A stretch of DNA of 49,659 bases, taken from positions 1 to 49,659 of the forward strand of contig JAUJOW010000017.1 of NCBI GenBank assembly GCA_030447445.1, read 5' to 3'. Below the pieces are notes generated by a model, which saw only the letters and a program-made list of their open reading frames with translations, was not told where the DNA came from and did not search any database. The DNA is from Acidimicrobiales bacterium. GTDB lineage: Bacteria; Actinomycetota; Acidimicrobiia; Acidimicrobiales; Iamiaceae. A program made the translations under genes and the position numbers. This document shows, one piece after another, positions 27,735 to 36,459 of the stretch; position 1 is the first letter of the stretch, and the number at the start of each line of letters is the position of its first letter.

Positions 27735-27740
27735 AGCCTA
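27735..27740 (-). promoter_or_regulatory. pspA minus-10 box overlapping the murJ stop codon
   Basis: On the minus strand TAGGCT occupies 27740-27735; its first three bases are the TAG stop of murJ. It lies 8 nt before the pspA ATG, so pspA may have its own leaderless promoter inside the operon. Confidence 0.45.
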
Positions 27741-29453
27741 CGGCATCCGCCCCCGCCGCACGCCCGCCACCTGGGGCACGCCCAAACCGAGCACGACGGC
27801 GGCGTAGACGGCGGCGCCGACCACCACGGCGGCGAGCGATCCGGCCACCACGGCGGTGGAGGATGTGTCCCCGGCCACGGCCATGACGCCGGCCACCACC
27901 ACGCCCATGACCGCCGCCGCCGCCGCCAGCCGGAGGTAGCTGTCGACCAGCCCGCGCAGGTCGAACCCCGGCACCCGCCGCAACAGGACGCCGAGCGCCA
28001 CCACCGCGGCCACGGAGTAGGCGATGGCGTACGACCAGGCCAACCCCTCCACGCCGTAGCGGCCGACGAGCACCACCGCCACCACGATGTTCACGGCGTT
28101 CTCACCGCAGTTGAGCAGGAACGGCGTGCGGGTGTCGCCCAGCGCGTAGAACCCCCGCAGCACGAACAGGTAGGCCGAGAAGCCGATCAGCCCGAGGGCA
28201 AACCCCGAGAGGATCCGGGCGATGCCGGCGGCATCGGTCCCACCGCCGATGAGACCGGTGTCGACGGCACCGGCGGCGAAGCCGCGGGGGAGCACGAAGT
28301 AGCCGATGGCGGCGGGCACGATGACGAGGCCGAGGAGCCGGAGACCGAGCAGCAGCCGACGGTTGAACGTCTCGGGGTCGTGGCGGGCGATGGCTCGGGC
28401 CAGGTCGGGCTGGAAGGTGGTCATCAGCGAGACGGCGAGGAGTCCGTGGGGGAGCTGGAAGAACATGAACGCCACCTGGTAGTTGCTCACGTCGCCGGAG
28501 CCCGGTTCGGCCAGCACGTTGACCACCTGGGCCGCCACCTGGTTGGCGATCACGTAGCCGATGGTCCACCCCGAGAGGGTGAGCGCCCGGCGGACCGACG
28601 GGTGGCGCCAGTCGGGCCGGAACCGGATGCGCACACCGGCCCTGCGCAAGGCCGGCCACAGGGCGAGGGCCATGGTGGCGATGCCGGCGGTGGTGCCGAG
28701 GCCGAGCAGCAGGCGGAGGCTGCGGTCGTCGGCGGCCCGGGCGAGTGTCCGGTCGCCGTCGATGACGAGCGGCACGCTGAGCAGCATGGCGGTGACGACC
28801 ACATTGTTGAGCACGGGGGCCCAGGCGGCGGCGAAGAACCGGCGGCGGGCGTTCAGCAGCGACGATCCGATCGCCATGAGCCCGTAGAACAGGACCTGGG
28901 GGGCGAACAGAAACGCCAGGTTGATGCCAACCGATCGCAGCGTGTCGGGGTCGACCCCGGGGGCCGGGTTCGTGCCGTAGAGGGCGATGAGGAGCGGGGC
29001 GACGGCGAAGGTGACGGCGGTGACGGCGATGAGGCCGAGCCCGGCCACCGACACCACCGCCGAGGTGGCTTCCTCGTCGGCGTGCTCGAGGTGGGTGGTG
29101 AACAGGGGCACCAGGGTGGCGGTGAGCACGCCCCCGAGGATCAGCTCGTAGATGATGTTGGGCGTGTTGTTGGCGAGGAGGTAGGCGTCGCGCAGGCTGG
29201 CCTCGACGGCGATGTAGAGCGCACCCAGGCGGACCACCCCGGTGACCCGGGAGAGGGCCGTGCCGGCCGCCACCGAGAGGTTGTCCCGGACCAGCCGCGA
29301 CCGGCGGCCCTTCGACGGTGCCGGCCCCGCCGGCGACGCCCGCGCCGTCGGGGGCCCCCCCTGCTCGTCGGTGCCGCCCTCCTCGACCAGGGGAGGCTGC
29401 GGGGCCAACCCTTCCGGCTGGTCGTCACCGCCCCGGCCGACCGGGACGGTCAC
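27738..29453 (-). CDS. murJ: lipid II flippase MurJ (MviN family)
   Basis: Integral membrane protein of the MOP superfamily that moves lipid II across the membrane for peptidoglycan synthesis. From the GTG at 29453 it is 571 aa: about 55 N-terminal cytoplasmic residues, then the MurJ core opening with RDNLSVAAGTALSRVTGVVR and RDAYLLANNTPNIIYELILGGVL, and around 14 hydrophobic segments. There is no kinase-like C-terminal extension such as mycobacterial MviN has. The GTG overlaps the stop of the upstream gene (GTGA); the open frame further upstream is a shadow. It is linked here to exported solute-binding proteins and PspA rather than to the mur genes. Confidence 0.92.
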   Translation of the reverse strand: MTVPVGRGGDDQPEGLAPQPPLVEEGGTDEQGGPPTARASPAGPAPSKGRRSRLVRDNLSVAAGTALSRVTGVVRLGALYIAVEASLRDAYLLANNTPNIIYELILGGVLTATLVPLFTTHLEHADEEATSAVVSVAGLGLIAVTAVTFAVAPLLIALYGTNPAPGVDPDTLRSVGINLAFLFAPQVLFYGLMAIGSSLLNARRRFFAAAWAPVLNNVVVTAMLLSVPLVIDGDRTLARAADDRSLRLLLGLGTTAGIATMALALWPALRRAGVRIRFRPDWRHPSVRRALTLSGWTIGYVIANQVAAQVVNVLAEPGSGDVSNYQVAFMFFQLPHGLLAVSLMTTFQPDLARAIARHDPETFNRRLLLGLRLLGLVIVPAAIGYFVLPRGFAAGAVDTGLIGGGTDAAGIARILSGFALGLIGFSAYLFVLRGFYALGDTRTPFLLNCGENAVNIVVAVVLVGRYGVEGLAWSYAIAYSVAAVVALGVLLRRVPGFDLRGLVDSYLRLAAAAAVMGVVVAGVMAVAGDTSSTAVVAGSLAAVVVGAAVYAAVVLGLGVPQVAGVRRGRMP

Positions 29454-30235
29454 GTGTTTCCGGCAGCGCTCGTCGGTGGAGGCATCGGAGTGGGCCGACC
29501 GCTCGTCTCCTCGAGGGCCTGGCGCAGGGCTTCCATCTCGGTGACGAGACCGTCCACGTCGGCGTCGAGGCCGCCCAGCTCCCCCACCGTGTCGGCCTGC
29601 ACGGAGAGCTCGATGGCGCGGGTCACGCTCTCGTCGAGGCGGGCGTCGATCAGCCGCAACCGCCCGATGGCGTCGGCGATGACCGCGTCCATGCGCTCGG
29701 CGGCGGCGATCTGGGCCCGGAGCGCCTGGGCCGTCTGCTCCAGGCGGGGCCCGGTTGCCCACGGGGCGCCGGCGTCGGCCTGGAGCTGGGCCAGCTCCCG
29801 GTGCGCCGCACCGGGGTCGACCTGGCGGCGGGCCTTGGACAGGGTCTGGGCTCGGCGGGCGATCCGCCAGCACTCCTCCACGCCGGTGGCCAGTCGCTCG
29901 CCGATCTCGCCCAGGCGGTCCCGCAGCGGGCCGGCGGCCATGCCGTGCAGCGCGTCGTCGAAGCGGCGCTGGCTCTGGAGCGCCTCGGACACGAACCGGC
30001 GCCACGGCTCGTTGACGGCGAAGGGATCGATGCGCTCGGGCCGCTCGTTGCGGGGGATGGCCAGCGCCACCCGGGCGGCGTAGCCGAGGAGGCCGGTGAG
30101 CACCCCGACCGGCCCGAGGGCCACCACCCCGACGGCGGCCGTCGCCCCCGTGGCGAGGATGGCCGACGGCGAGGTGAGGGCGCGAGCCACCGGCGGCGTG
30201 TAGAAGCGGTCACGGAACCGGAGGCGGGGCGGCAC
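29450..30235 (-). CDS. membrane protein with long coiled coil, family not recognised
   Basis: A 261-aa protein of unknown family. After a basic start (PPRLRFRDRFYTPP) a hydrophobic Gly/Ala/Val-rich region spans about residues 20-60 (ILATGATAAVGVVALGPVGVLTGLLGY), enough for two short or one long membrane helix. The rest is predicted helical: SEALQSQRRFDDALHG, ECWRIARRAQTLSK, RLEQTAQALRAQIAA, and a final EMEALRQALEE, with a short Pro-rich end. The GTG start lies 3 nt past the stop of the upstream VWA lipoprotein gene, and its stop overlaps the murJ start. The architecture suggests an inner-membrane adaptor facing the cytoplasm, perhaps contacting the AAA+ protein or PspA (inference). Confidence 0.7.
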   Translation of the reverse strand: MPPRLRFRDRFYTPPVARALTSPSAILATGATAAVGVVALGPVGVLTGLLGYAARVALAIPRNERPERIDPFAVNEPWRRFVSEALQSQRRFDDALHGMAAGPLRDRLGEIGERLATGVEECWRIARRAQTLSKARRQVDPGAAHRELAQLQADAGAPWATGPRLEQTAQALRAQIAAAERMDAVIADAIGRLRLIDARLDESVTRAIELSVQADTVGELGGLDADVDGLVTEMEALRQALEETSGRPTPMPPPTSAAGNT

Positions 30236-30238
30236 GGC

Positions 30239-32077
30239 TCAGAAGTTGCTCACGACGGCGGTGAACACCTTGACGATGGTCTTGGGGTCGCTGGCGTCGT
30301 AGACGGCGGAGTTGGTGGCCTCGGCGATGGCCCGCAGCGTGGGCAGGTCGGCGTCGCCGCTGAAGGCGATCGGGAAGATGCGGATGGGCCGCGCGTTCTC
30401 GCCCTCGGTGCCCCGGCTGAGGAGTTGCAGCAGCTCGTCGAGCTGGCGCTCGTCGTCGCTCTCGTCGCCGTCGTCGTTGATGCCGTCGGAGAGCAGGACC
30501 ACGGCGTTGATCCGAGCCGGGTCGTAGCCCTCGACGGCGTCCTCGTAGGAGGCCCGCACGACCTCGTACAGCGGGGTGGCGTTGAGCGGGAACTGCTCCT
30601 GGATCTCCCGGCGCATCCGTTCCAGGTTGGGCCCGATCGGCTCCACGGGCACCACGTCGATGAACACGTCGCCGTCGGGGCTGAGGTCGGTGGTGAAGAT
30701 GCGGAGGCCGACCTCGTCCTCGGGCTTGAACTGGTCGAGGGCCTCGATGGCGGCCCGCTTGGCCAGGTCGAGGCGGGTGTCCCCCGAGTCGGGGTCGGCG
30801 ATCTCCGACATGGAACCCGACACGTCGAGCACCAGCAGCACGCGGGCCGACTTGCGCTGCTCGGACCACTTCTCCAACAGCTCGATCATCACCGGGGGGC
30901 TGGGGACGTCGAGCAGCGTGCTGGGCTCGTCGGGGTCCACACCGTTGGCGGCGACGATCGGTTCGCCGAGGGCCACGTCGGGATTGCCGGGCCGGAACCC
31001 GAACTCGAGCACCTTGCGCTGGTTCTCGGGGCGCTGGATGAACGTCTCGAACGCCCTCGCCCCCTCGCGCTCGGCGTCGTCCACCCACGGGGCGTCGAGC
31101 ACCACGTAGGGGTTGTCGGAGAAGAGCGTGCCCTCCTTCGGGTAGATGGCCACGAGCGGGATGCGGGGCTCGCGTGGCCTCTCGCCCGGCTCGAGTACGC
31201 CGTCGGGGTTGCCGGCGTTGTAGTCGATCACCGACTTCTCCTCGACGGCCACGGCCGAGATGTAGGTGAGCGACGTGCCTTCCCGGTCGGTGCGGTACCA
31301 GTTGTTGAGGAAGGTCGGGGTGATGTCGCCGTAGTGGACGACGGCCGACTCGACCCCTTCGCCGAAGGCCTCGGTGGCCGGGTCGTTGAGGTCCTCGATG
31401 GACAGGCCCGTGGTCTTGCCGGTGGCGGCGTAGGCCTGGGCGATGAGGGCCGACAGGCCGCTCGTGGAGAAGTTCGGGTTCGTCTTCCCCAGCCGGAACG
31501 GGCCCCACTCCGGGTGGCCGTAGGCCGCCCAGCCCTCCTCGCTCTGGGCCAGGGAGAGGATGTCCTCGAACCCGATGGGGGTGTCGGGGTAGCCGAGGGC
31601 CTCGGCCATGGGCTCGGGCATGGCGATGACGAGGGGGGTCTGCATGAACGGTTCGGCCTCGGTGGCCATGGCCGGCTTGCCGTCGTCGGCCAGGCGCTGG
31701 TTGAGCACCGCGCTCCAGGCGCTCGACGCCGGTGACCAGACCACCGGGCGGGGGCCCTCGGCGGCCTCGTCCCACTCGGTGGCGAGCAGGGTGGCGGCGC
31801 CGCCGGAGGCCTTGGACTGGGGGCGGGCGAAGATGCAGCCGTCGCCGACCTTGGCGGCGTCGGAGTCGTTGAACAGCCGGGCCAGCTCGTTCATCAACGC
31901 GATCTTCTCCGACGACACGGCCAGGTCGACCACGGTGCAGTCGCCGGGGTCGCCGAACCCCTCGTCGGTGGTCACATCGTCGTCGCCGCTGGCCTCGCCG
32001 TCACCGTCGGAACCCGACGAGCAGCCGGCCACGAGGCACAGCACCACCAGCGCTGCCGCCCACCGTCTGCGCATCAT
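30239..32077 (-). CDS. solute-binding / VWA domain lipoprotein
   Basis: Exported lipoprotein of 612 aa. It has a signal peptide with lipobox LVAG-C19, an acidic linker, a periplasmic type 2 solute-binding domain (about 48-375, with VWSPASSAWSAVLNQ, TPLVIAMPEPMAEALGYP and DITPTFLNNWY), and a C-terminal VWA domain with a complete MIDAS DVSGSMSE (418-425), a downstream threonine in NATPLYE and VVLLSDGIND. This is the combination labelled substrate-binding and VWA domain protein in databases. Neighbouring SBP gene overlap is ATGA, with a strong GGGAGGAG ribosome binding site. It probably binds a ligand or protein partner outside the membrane; no transporter genes are nearby. Confidence 0.85.
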   Translation of the reverse strand: MMRRRWAAALVVLCLVAGCSSGSDGDGEASGDDDVTTDEGFGDPGDCTVVDLAVSSEKIALMNELARLFNDSDAAKVGDGCIFARPQSKASGGAATLLATEWDEAAEGPRPVVWSPASSAWSAVLNQRLADDGKPAMATEAEPFMQTPLVIAMPEPMAEALGYPDTPIGFEDILSLAQSEEGWAAYGHPEWGPFRLGKTNPNFSTSGLSALIAQAYAATGKTTGLSIEDLNDPATEAFGEGVESAVVHYGDITPTFLNNWYRTDREGTSLTYISAVAVEEKSVIDYNAGNPDGVLEPGERPREPRIPLVAIYPKEGTLFSDNPYVVLDAPWVDDAEREGARAFETFIQRPENQRKVLEFGFRPGNPDVALGEPIVAANGVDPDEPSTLLDVPSPPVMIELLEKWSEQRKSARVLLVLDVSGSMSEIADPDSGDTRLDLAKRAAIEALDQFKPEDEVGLRIFTTDLSPDGDVFIDVVPVEPIGPNLERMRREIQEQFPLNATPLYEVVRASYEDAVEGYDPARINAVVLLSDGINDDGDESDDERQLDELLQLLSRGTEGENARPIRIFPIAFSGDADLPTLRAIAEATNSAVYDASDPKTIVKVFTAVVSNF

Positions 32078-33078
32078 CCGATCTCCTCCCTGAGGGCCAC
32101 GAGCACGTCGGCCGGCGGGAGCCCGGTCGGTCCGTCTGCAGGACGGTCCCAGCCGGCGGCGGCGAACGCTTCCTGCGCAGTCTTGCCGGTGAGCAGGTCG
32201 CGCACCTGGTCGCCCCGGTCCCCCCCGACGAGCGCGGAGACGACGGCATCGGCCCTTGCCGGCGGTGCGGTGGGCACCACGACGAGGTCGTCCTGGACGC
32301 CGCGGGCGCTCTCTGCGATGGGCCGAGCGATCGCCTCCGTCGTGACCACGGCGCCGTACCGGCCGCGTCCCTGCTGGACGAGGAGCCCGGCCTGGGTGGC
32401 CGAGGGCGCAGGGTCGGCGCTCTCGAGGATGTCGGTGAGCTCCGTTCCGTGCTCGGCGAGGAACGTGGTGATGTCGAAGTCGGTGGCGCCGACCAGACCG
32501 GCCGCGAGTTGCCCGGCCACCACCGCGCCGAGGGCCTCGTCGGCGGCGGCGATACCCACGTTGAGGTCGGTGGCGACCTGGTCGACGAGGCAGGAGGCCG
32601 GCACCGGTTCGGCGCAGGGTTCGAGCTCCTCGGGGAAGCCGAGCACCACGACGGCCGACGAGGCCGCCGGCGCTGGGTCGTCGCCGGTGAAGAGGGGATC
32701 GCGGTTGGCGCTGGCCCGCTCCACGTCGACCATCGCCGGCCAGGGGTCGATGGTGAGCCAGGCGTCGGCCGGTGGTTGGGCCCCCGCGTCGAGGGCGACG
32801 AGGGCGCCCGCCGTGGTGGCCGCCGGCTCCACCCGCACGGCCACGCCGTCCTCTTGTTCCTCGACGGCCTCACAGACCTCGGCCAGCTCGGTCACACAGA
32901 CCACCACGAGGTCTCCGCTGCGCCCCCCGTCACCGCCGTCACCGTCCCCGTCGCCGTCTGGGCCGGTGGCGGCGACGCCGTCGCCGTCGTCGGCCAGGCG
33001 GGAGCGCACGGCGAAGGCGCCCACGACCAGGGCGACGGCCACCAGCAGCGCGAGCAGCCGGGCCAGGCGGGGAGGCAT
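32074..33078 (-). CDS. membrane-anchored solute-binding-like protein
   Basis: A 334-aa protein with an N-terminal transmembrane or signal segment (ARLLALLVAVALVVGAFAV), an Asp/Gly-rich linker (about 32-52), and a region resembling a periplasmic type 2 binding protein: DLVVVCVTELAEVCEAV, ADAWLTIDPWPAMVD, SSAVVVLGFPEELEPC, AAGLVGATDFDITTFL. No lipobox is seen. It looks related in design to the binding half of the VWA lipoprotein that follows with an ATGA overlap, so the two may have arisen by duplication or form a pair. A TACCGT minus-10 lies 8 nt upstream of the ATG. Ligand unknown. Confidence 0.7.
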   Translation of the reverse strand: MPPRLARLLALLVAVALVVGAFAVRSRLADDGDGVAATGPDGDGDGDGGDGGRSGDLVVVCVTELAEVCEAVEEQEDGVAVRVEPAATTAGALVALDAGAQPPADAWLTIDPWPAMVDVERASANRDPLFTGDDPAPAASSAVVVLGFPEELEPCAEPVPASCLVDQVATDLNVGIAAADEALGAVVAGQLAAGLVGATDFDITTFLAEHGTELTDILESADPAPSATQAGLLVQQGRGRYGAVVTTEAIARPIAESARGVQDDLVVVPTAPPARADAVVSALVGGDRGDQVRDLLTGKTAQEAFAAAGWDRPADGPTGLPPADVLVALREEIG

Positions 33079-33086
33079 CGGCGACG

Positions 33087-33092
33087 ACGGTA
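33087..33092 (-). promoter_or_regulatory. minus-10 box of the SBP-VWA pair (leaderless)
   Basis: TACCGT on the minus strand ends 8 nt before the ATG at 33078, inside the 28-nt gap after the AAA+ gene. It could allow the exported proteins to be expressed independently of the upstream genes. Confidence 0.4.
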
Positions 33093-33106
33093 GTGGTGCG
33101 GCTGGG

Positions 33107-34528
33107 TCAGGCGGGGCCGTGGGGGTCGGCAGGGTCGGGGATGTCCTCGGCGGTGAGAGTCACGAGCTGGTCGTCGGTGGGATCGTCGATGGTCACCACT
33201 CGGCTGGCCTGGCGGGCCACGGCGAACTCGAACAGGTTGCGGGCCACCCGCCCGTTGCCGAAGCCCTTGTCCCGGGGCTGGGCCGCGAACCACGCCCGCA
33301 CCTTGGCCTCGGCCTCTTCGTCGGCGTGGTAGCCGCCCTTCTCGCCCAAGCTGGCGAAGATGGCCATCAGCTCGTCGTCGCTGTAGTCGGGGAAGACGAT
33401 CGTCTTCGGGAAGCGGGACTTCAGCCCCGGGTTGGAGCCGACGAAGGTGTCCATCTCGTCGGGGTAGCCGGCCACGATCACCACGATCGAGTCCCGCCGG
33501 TCCTCGATCAGCTTCACCAGGGTGTCGATGGCCTCGATGCCGAAGTCCCGCTCGCCGCCCCGGGCGAGGGCGTAGGCCTCGTCGATGAGCAGCACGCCCT
33601 CGTCGGCGTCGTCGAAGACGGCCCGCACCTGGATGGCGGTCTGGCCGACGAAGCCGGCCACCAGGCCGGACCGGTCGGTCTCGACGAGGTGCCCTCGCTC
33701 CACCACACCCAACGTGCGGTAGATCTGGGCCAGGAGGCGGGCGACGGTGGTCTTGCCCGTGCCCGGGTTGCCCGCGAAGACGAGGTGGCGGCTCTGGTCG
33801 AGCACCGGCAGATCCCGCTGGCGGCGCAGGTTCTGCACCCGGATGAGGTCGGTGACCAGCTTGACCTCGGACTTGACCCGGCCCAGGCCGACGAGCTCGT
33901 CGAGCTCGGCCATGAGCTCCTCCAGCGGGGGGGGCGGTGGCAGCTCGGGCCTCTCCTCGGCCTTGGTGGCAGCGGCGCTCCCCGGGCCGGTCGCCGCTTC
34001 CGTCCCCGGCACGCCGGGGGGCCGGGCCGGACCGGGCCCCGCTCCGGCCCGAGCCATCGTGGCCCGGAAGCCCTCGATGGCGGCCAGCTCGGCTTCGGAG
34101 GTGTAGGGGTCGATGGCGGCGATGGCGAAGGCCACGGCGATGGCCCGGTCGTGGTAGGTGCGGGCGTGGGCGGAGCCGTCGCGCCGGTCGGCCCGCGCCA
34201 GGAGGTCGAGCATGACCGAGGGCTCGTCGAGCCAGGCGGCCTTTCCGGTGACCAGGCCGCCGTTGCGCAGGTCGGCCGGGGTGGCCCGGAGGAGGTCGGT
34301 GCCGAGGCGAGGCCCGAAGAGCATGATGAGCGACCACAGCTCGGCGTCGGTGTGGATCCCGTCGCAGTCGACGAACGCCGCCGAGAGGTTGAACGCCTCT
34401 TGCACCACGTCGGTGGCCAGCGCAGCCGTGTCGACGCCCTCGACCCGCCCGGCCAGCGTGGTGACGATCGGCGTGAGGGTGTCGACGAAGGCGTCGACGG
34501 CGCTTTCGAGCCCGGGATCGGCGATCAC
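33107..34528 (-). CDS. CbbX/SpoVK-type AAA+ ATPase with TerB-like N-terminal domain
   Basis: The 473-aa protein has two parts. Residues 1-160 are helical and include two acidic repeats (AFVDCDGIHTDAELWSLIM and AIAAIDPYTSEAELAAIEGF) with the DG...E pattern of TerB-like domains; this assignment is tentative. A Pro-rich linker leads to an AAA+ domain (about 200-473) of the CbbX/SpoVK/EccA class: Walker A GNPGTGKT at 253-260, LVAGFVGQTA pore region, Walker B GVLLIDEAYAL from 311, GNGRVARNLFE with the arginine finger. CbbX members remodel proteins such as Rubisco; EccA serves ESX secretion. No rubisco or ESX genes are here. The GTG start overlaps the GNAT stop. Confidence 0.85.
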   Translation of the reverse strand: MIADPGLESAVDAFVDTLTPIVTTLAGRVEGVDTAALATDVVQEAFNLSAAFVDCDGIHTDAELWSLIMLFGPRLGTDLLRATPADLRNGGLVTGKAAWLDEPSVMLDLLARADRRDGSAHARTYHDRAIAVAFAIAAIDPYTSEAELAAIEGFRATMARAGAGPGPARPPGVPGTEAATGPGSAAATKAEERPELPPPPPLEELMAELDELVGLGRVKSEVKLVTDLIRVQNLRRQRDLPVLDQSRHLVFAGNPGTGKTTVARLLAQIYRTLGVVERGHLVETDRSGLVAGFVGQTAIQVRAVFDDADEGVLLIDEAYALARGGERDFGIEAIDTLVKLIEDRRDSIVVIVAGYPDEMDTFVGSNPGLKSRFPKTIVFPDYSDDELMAIFASLGEKGGYHADEEAEAKVRAWFAAQPRDKGFGNGRVARNLFEFAVARQASRVVTIDDPTDDQLVTLTAEDIPDPADPHGPA

Positions 34529-35130
34529 CCCTGCGGCTCCCGCCACATCGGGTAGATGGTGGGACCGTCGGCGATGGTGAGCGGTTCGGTGACGGCGAAG
34601 CCGTGGCGGGCGTAGAAGGCGACGGTCGGCTCCCTGGTCGACTCGAGGTACGCGGGGAGGCCCTGGCCGTCGCACCGCTCGAGGGTCGGGCCGAGGAGCG
34701 CGGAGCCGACGCCGCGCCCTTGGTGGGCGGGGTCGGTGGCCAGGATGGACAGGTACCAGTGGGGCTCGGTCGGGTGTGCCTTCTCGAGGGCGGCCAGGAA
34801 CCGCACGGCCCGCACCAGCCCGGCGCCGAAGAGCCGCACGGCGGAGCCGGCCACGGCGACCTCCTCGGATGGTTTGACCTTCCAGCGCTCGGGGGCCGCC
34901 CACACCGCCGCCCCCTCCCGCCTGGTGGAGGTGAAGACCTCGCCCCGCTCGACGGGGTGGCCGAGGGTGGCGGCGAAGAACCCGGGGGCCGCCCGCCAGC
35001 GGTCGCGCCGGCGGACCAGGTGGCGCCACACCGGGTCGTCGGCGAAGGCGCGGGCCAGCACCGGTCCGAGGGCGTCGAGGTCCTCGGCGCCGGCGGTGCG
35101 GACCTCGGGCGGGGACGGGGGCACGGTCAC
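34525..35130 (-). CDS. GNAT family N-acetyltransferase
   Basis: Acetyl-CoA-dependent acyltransferase of 201 aa. It shows the GNAT core: [25 protein letters not shown] at the N terminus, then [22 protein letters not shown] with the acetyl-CoA P-loop (QGRGVG), and the C-terminal [22 protein letters not shown]. The GTG at 35130 was chosen; the longer frame to 35214 overlaps the proA promoter and start on the other strand. A TGGACT hexamer 6 nt upstream could be a weak minus-10. Its stop overlaps the AAA+ gene start (GTGA). Substrate unknown. Confidence 0.85.
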   Translation of the reverse strand: MTVPPSPPEVRTAGAEDLDALGPVLARAFADDPVWRHLVRRRDRWRAAPGFFAATLGHPVERGEVFTSTRREGAAVWAAPERWKVKPSEEVAVAGSAVRLFGAGLVRAVRFLAALEKAHPTEPHWYLSILATDPAHQGRGVGSALLGPTLERCDGQGLPAYLESTREPTVAFYARHGFAVTEPLTIADGPTIYPMWREPQG

Positions 35131-35176
35131 CCGCCGAGTCCACCACACCAGCTCGGCCGGGCCACCCGGGCGCCGG

Positions 35177-35182
35177 TACCAT
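35177..35182 (+). promoter_or_regulatory. minus-10 box of proA (leaderless)
   Basis: TACCAT ends 6 nt before the proA GTG at 35189. No ribosome binding site fits in the space. The divergent GNAT gene begins 58 nt away. Confidence 0.45.
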
Positions 35183-35188
35183 CCCGGG

Positions 35189-36448
35189 GTGGCCGACGTC
35201 CCGATCCCCACCACCGTCGCCGAGCTGGGTCAGCGGGCGAAGGGGGCCGCTCGGGTGCTGGCCACGGCCTCGACCGCCACCAAGGATGCCGCCCTCACCG
35301 GTGCCGCCGACCTCCTCGTCGAACGCACCGCCGAGATCCTCGACGCCAACGCCGCCGACGTGGCCCGCGCCGAATCGGCCGGCCTCGGCGCCAGCATCGT
35401 CGACCGCCTGCGCCTCGACGCCGGTCGGATCGAGTCCATGGCCGGTGGGCTGCGACAGGTGGCGGCCCTGCCCGACCCCGTCGGGGAGGTGCTCGACGGG
35501 TGGGTGCGCCCCAACGGCCTGCGCATCTCCCGGGTCCGGGTCCCCCTCGGCGTGGTGGCCATCATCTACGAGAACCGTCCGAACGTGACGAGTGATGCCG
35601 CCGGCCTGTGCCTGAAGTCCGGCAACGCCGCCTTCCTGCGGGGCTCGTCGGGGGCCATCTCGTCCAACCTGGCCATCGCCGCCGTGCTGCGGGAGGCCGT
35701 GGCCAAGGTCGACCTCCCTGCCGACGCCGTCGTCCTCGTCGAGGACACCTCACGGGAGGCGGCCGTCGACTTCATGCGCCAGCGGGCCAGCATCGACTGC
35801 CTCATCCCCCGGGGTGGGCCGTCGCTGATCGCCTCCATCCTCGACCACGCCACCGTCCCCTACGTGATCGACGGCGACGGCAACTGCCACGTCTACGTCG
35901 ATGCCACCGCCGACCTCGACATGGCCCGGGCCATCGTGGCCAACGCCAAGACCCAGCGGCCGTCGGTGTGCAACGCCGCCGAGACGCTGCTCGTCCACGA
36001 GGCGGTGGCCGACGCCTTCCTGCCCGCCGTGGCTGCCGATCTCGAGCGGGTGGAGCTGGTCGGCGACGACCGGGTGCGGAGCCTGCTACCCGGGGTGGCG
36101 GCGGCGGACCGCGACGACTGGTCGAGTGAGTTCCTGGACCTCAAGCTGGCCGTCGCCGTGGTCGGCTCCCTCGACGCCGCCATCGACCACATCGCCCGCT
36201 TCGGGACCGGCCACAGCGAGGCCATCGTCACGACCGACCTGGCCGCCGCCGACCGCTTCGCCCGGGAGGTGGACGCCGCCGCCGTGGTCGTCAACGCCTC
36301 CACCCGCTTCGTCGACGGCGAGGAGTTCGGCTTCGGGGCCGAGATCGGCATCAGCACCCAGAAGCTCCACGCGCGGGGCCCCATGGGGCTCCGGGAGCTG
36401 ACCACGGCCAAGTATCTCGTGCGAGGCGACGGCCAGGTGCGCCGCTGA
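35189..36448 (+). CDS. proA: glutamate-5-semialdehyde dehydrogenase (gamma-glutamyl phosphate reductase)
   Basis: Second enzyme of proline synthesis, reducing gamma-glutamyl phosphate with NADPH. The 419-aa protein belongs to the aldehyde dehydrogenase superfamily: [43 protein letters not shown], and the catalytic cysteine in [16 protein letters not shown]. It ends with [19 protein letters not shown]. The GTG start lies 6 nt behind a minus-10 box; the open frame upstream is a shadow of the GNAT gene. It is separated from proB by 8.3 kb of minus-strand genes, unlike the usual proB-proA pair. Confidence 0.96.
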   Translation: MADVPIPTTVAELGQRAKGAARVLATASTATKDAALTGAADLLVERTAEILDANAADVARAESAGLGASIVDRLRLDAGRIESMAGGLRQVAALPDPVGEVLDGWVRPNGLRISRVRVPLGVVAIIYENRPNVTSDAAGLCLKSGNAAFLRGSSGAISSNLAIAAVLREAVAKVDLPADAVVLVEDTSREAAVDFMRQRASIDCLIPRGGPSLIASILDHATVPYVIDGDGNCHVYVDATADLDMARAIVANAKTQRPSVCNAAETLLVHEAVADAFLPAVAADLERVELVGDDRVRSLLPGVAAADRDDWSSEFLDLKLAVAVVGSLDAAIDHIARFGTGHSEAIVTTDLAAADRFAREVDAAAVVVNASTRFVDGEEFGFGAEIGISTQKLHARGPMGLRELTTAKYLVRGDGQVRR

Positions 36449-36459
36449 TCAGGCGGTGG

